Source: Opitutaceae bacterium (GTDB lineage Bacteria; Verrucomicrobiota; Verrucomicrobiia; Opitutales; Opitutaceae). From it: DNA of 41,662 nt. Shown piece by piece: positions 40,851 to 41,662 of the stretch. Position numbers and translations under genes: made by a program. The stretch is from assembly GCA_025360455.1 (NCBI GenBank), contig JANYCF010000037.1:1-41662 (forward strand). Reading direction: 5' to 3'. Each line of letters starts with the position of its first letter. The stretch's first letter is position 1. The notes beneath the pieces are model-generated. The model made no database searches. It was not told the DNA's origin and was given only the letters and a program-made list of their open reading frames with translations.

Positions 40851-41380
40851 GAGTCGGTGGCGTTACCTTGCTTGGAAGTACGATCGCCTCAAACCGGCTC
40901 GAACAGATTTACTATCTCGGCACCTTTGATCCAGATAATCGCGTGCCGCCGACTTTTTTCCGTCTGCGCGTCCGTGGGCAGGCCAGCCTGCTCAGTCAGA
41001 TGAAATTTGGATCCGGTTGGGTTCCTGCTGCTGTCGTCGATAATCTTTCGGAAGATGCTTCGACGATTGGAAAACCGGCCTTGCCTGGGGCGACAAGCCC
41101 GCTCAAGCGCCCCTATGGCGCGCATTTGCAGCAATACGGACCTGAGGGATTTCGCACCGTGCCCGACGACAGCCGCCTCGCCATTGTCATGGGGAGCAGT
41201 CCGGAAGCCTTTTTCTCCCTCGTCGATCAATTTACCGCATCGATGACTGCGGGCAAATCCCCCGAGGCTACCGCCGCGCCGGACCAAGTCTTGCTTAAGA
41301 GCAAACTCGACGCTGTCACTGCGGAAAGGACTGCCCTCGATAACCTCAAGGCCGCGTACGCGAGCTTGATTAAGCCATGA
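40841..41380 (+). CDS. Hypothetical protein, probable body of a lipoprotein
   Basis: This 179-aa frame starts at a GTG and has no signal of its own. It begins LAGVGGVTLLGSTIASNRLEQIYYLGTFDPDNRVPPTFFRLRVRGQASLLSQMKFGSGWVPAAVVDNLSED. A long low-complexity-free middle follows, then a helical Ala/Lys-rich end (LLKSKLDAVTAERTALDNLKAAYASLIKP). I recognise the LGTFDP-x-N-x2-PP-x2-(Y/F)R-(L/V)RV motif only as a conserved hypothetical. The upstream frame at 40699 supplies a lipoprotein-like signal, so the true protein may start there. The stop overlaps the next ATG as ATGA. It is probably exported if the frames are joined. Confidence 0.6.
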   Translation: MLAGVGGVTLLGSTIASNRLEQIYYLGTFDPDNRVPPTFFRLRVRGQASLLSQMKFGSGWVPAAVVDNLSEDASTIGKPALPGATSPLKRPYGAHLQQYGPEGFRTVPDDSRLAIVMGSSPEAFFSLVDQFTASMTAGKSPEATAAPDQVLLKSKLDAVTAERTALDNLKAAYASLIKP

Positions 41381-41553
41381 AACGATCACGCTGCATCTGC
41401 ACTTATTTGAAACGCCTGACGCTGGTTTCCCTATTGGCCCTCACCGGCTGCGCCGTTCTCACTATTGAGGTCGATGTCTATAAAGGCGTCCTGTCGGATG
41501 AAAAGAGTACGCAGATTAATTACTTGAGAGTGCCGGATTCGTTGGGCGATTAA
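41377..41553 (+). CDS. Short lipoprotein (58 aa), possibly truncated
   Basis: This short ORF is absent from the track. It reads MKRSRCICTYLKRLTLVSLLALTGCAVLTIEVDVYKGVLSDEKST. LLALTGC is a convincing lipobox, so the mature part has only 34 residues, starting at Cys25. The VDVYKG block looks like the start of a larger domain, so the gene may be cut short. It is translationally coupled to the preceding gene (ATGA). Its stop shares bases with the stop of the convergent minus-strand gene. The pair suggests a two-lipoprotein unit, perhaps degenerate. Confidence 0.6.
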   Translation: MKRSRCICTYLKRLTLVSLLALTGCAVLTIEVDVYKGVLSDEKSTQINYLRVPDSLGD

Positions 41554-41662
41554 GCGGCGGCGGCGAGGCTGGTGCCCTCGATGCGGGATAGATCAATCCG
41601 CGAGCGGAGGAATATCGCGAAGGTTGGGTCTTGAGGTAGAGCGGCGAGATATTCCGGCAGGC
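41550..41662 (-). CDS. C-terminal end of an unknown protein entering from the right
   Basis: The minus frame is open from the right edge to a TAA at 41552-41550. It reads approximately LPEYLAALPQDPTFAIFLRSRIDLSRI and ends GTSLAAA. The helical, Leu/Ala-rich composition is protein-like. Only about 37 codons are inside the window and no family can be assigned. Its stop and that of the plus-strand lipoprotein overlap in the sequence TTAA. Confidence 0.5.
   Translation of the reverse strand, partial: LPEYLAALPQDPTFAIFLRSRIDLSRIEGTSLAAAA

Noticed and set aside
1-41662. CRISPR arrays, insertion sequences, tRNA or rRNA genes
   Set aside because: No regularly spaced direct repeats, transposase motifs or cloverleaf-like sequences were noticed by eye; a covariance-model scan would be decisive.

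Overview
This window most resembles the chromosome of a Gram-negative, GC-rich bacterium, and my best guess is a member of the Verrucomicrobiota (Opitutaceae-like). The guess rests on the Wza-type outer membrane machinery, the high GC and codon use, and intergenic palindromic repeats with a GTAGGAGC or GTAGCCGCG core. No rRNA or marker gene is present to prove it.

Layout. Positions 1-324 hold the C-terminal end of a PIG-L (LmbE) deacetylase on the plus strand. Positions 341-27874 are a single minus-strand exopolysaccharide/capsule cluster of about 20 tightly packed genes, read from right to left. It opens with an initiating undecaprenyl-phosphate sugar-1-phosphate transferase, followed by an outer membrane beta-barrel, a Wza-like export protein, a Wzc-like tyrosine autokinase, a Wzx flippase, a phosphoribosyltransferase-HAD fusion, two glycosyltransferases (GTs) and a Wzy-like polymerase. 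Three paralogous secreted beta-helix proteins come next. The distal part holds a GT, a double-GT fusion, a VanZ-like protein, an O-antigen ligase/polymerase-like protein, a GT, a second Wzx and two more GTs. Together these could build lipid-linked repeat units, flip and polymerise them, and export the polymer through a kinase-controlled envelope channel. The beta-helix proteins may trim or modify the polymer outside the cytoplasm.

Positions 28305-37843, also on the minus strand, hold a nucleotide-sugar group: an RfbE-like epimerase, a GT2, an RmlD-like reductase, RfbB and RfbA. These are followed by two Opp/Dpp-type permeases, an MsbA-type ABC exporter and a DciA/DUF721 protein. REP-like palindromes fill several gaps. 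A NarL-type response regulator lies at 38605-39270 (minus). At 39629-41553 there is a plus-strand run of small genes: a 90-aa unknown, a cysteine-rich protein, a 53-aa ORF, a probably frameshifted lipoprotein and a short lipoprotein. A minus-strand gene enters from the right edge.

The points most worth following are: the phosphoribosyltransferase-HAD fusion, which suggests PRPP-dependent ribofuranosylation of the polymer; the three tandem beta-helix paralogues with GH28-like DGI and GDD motifs; the paired flippases and polymerase-like proteins; and the small cysteine-rich operon near the right end.
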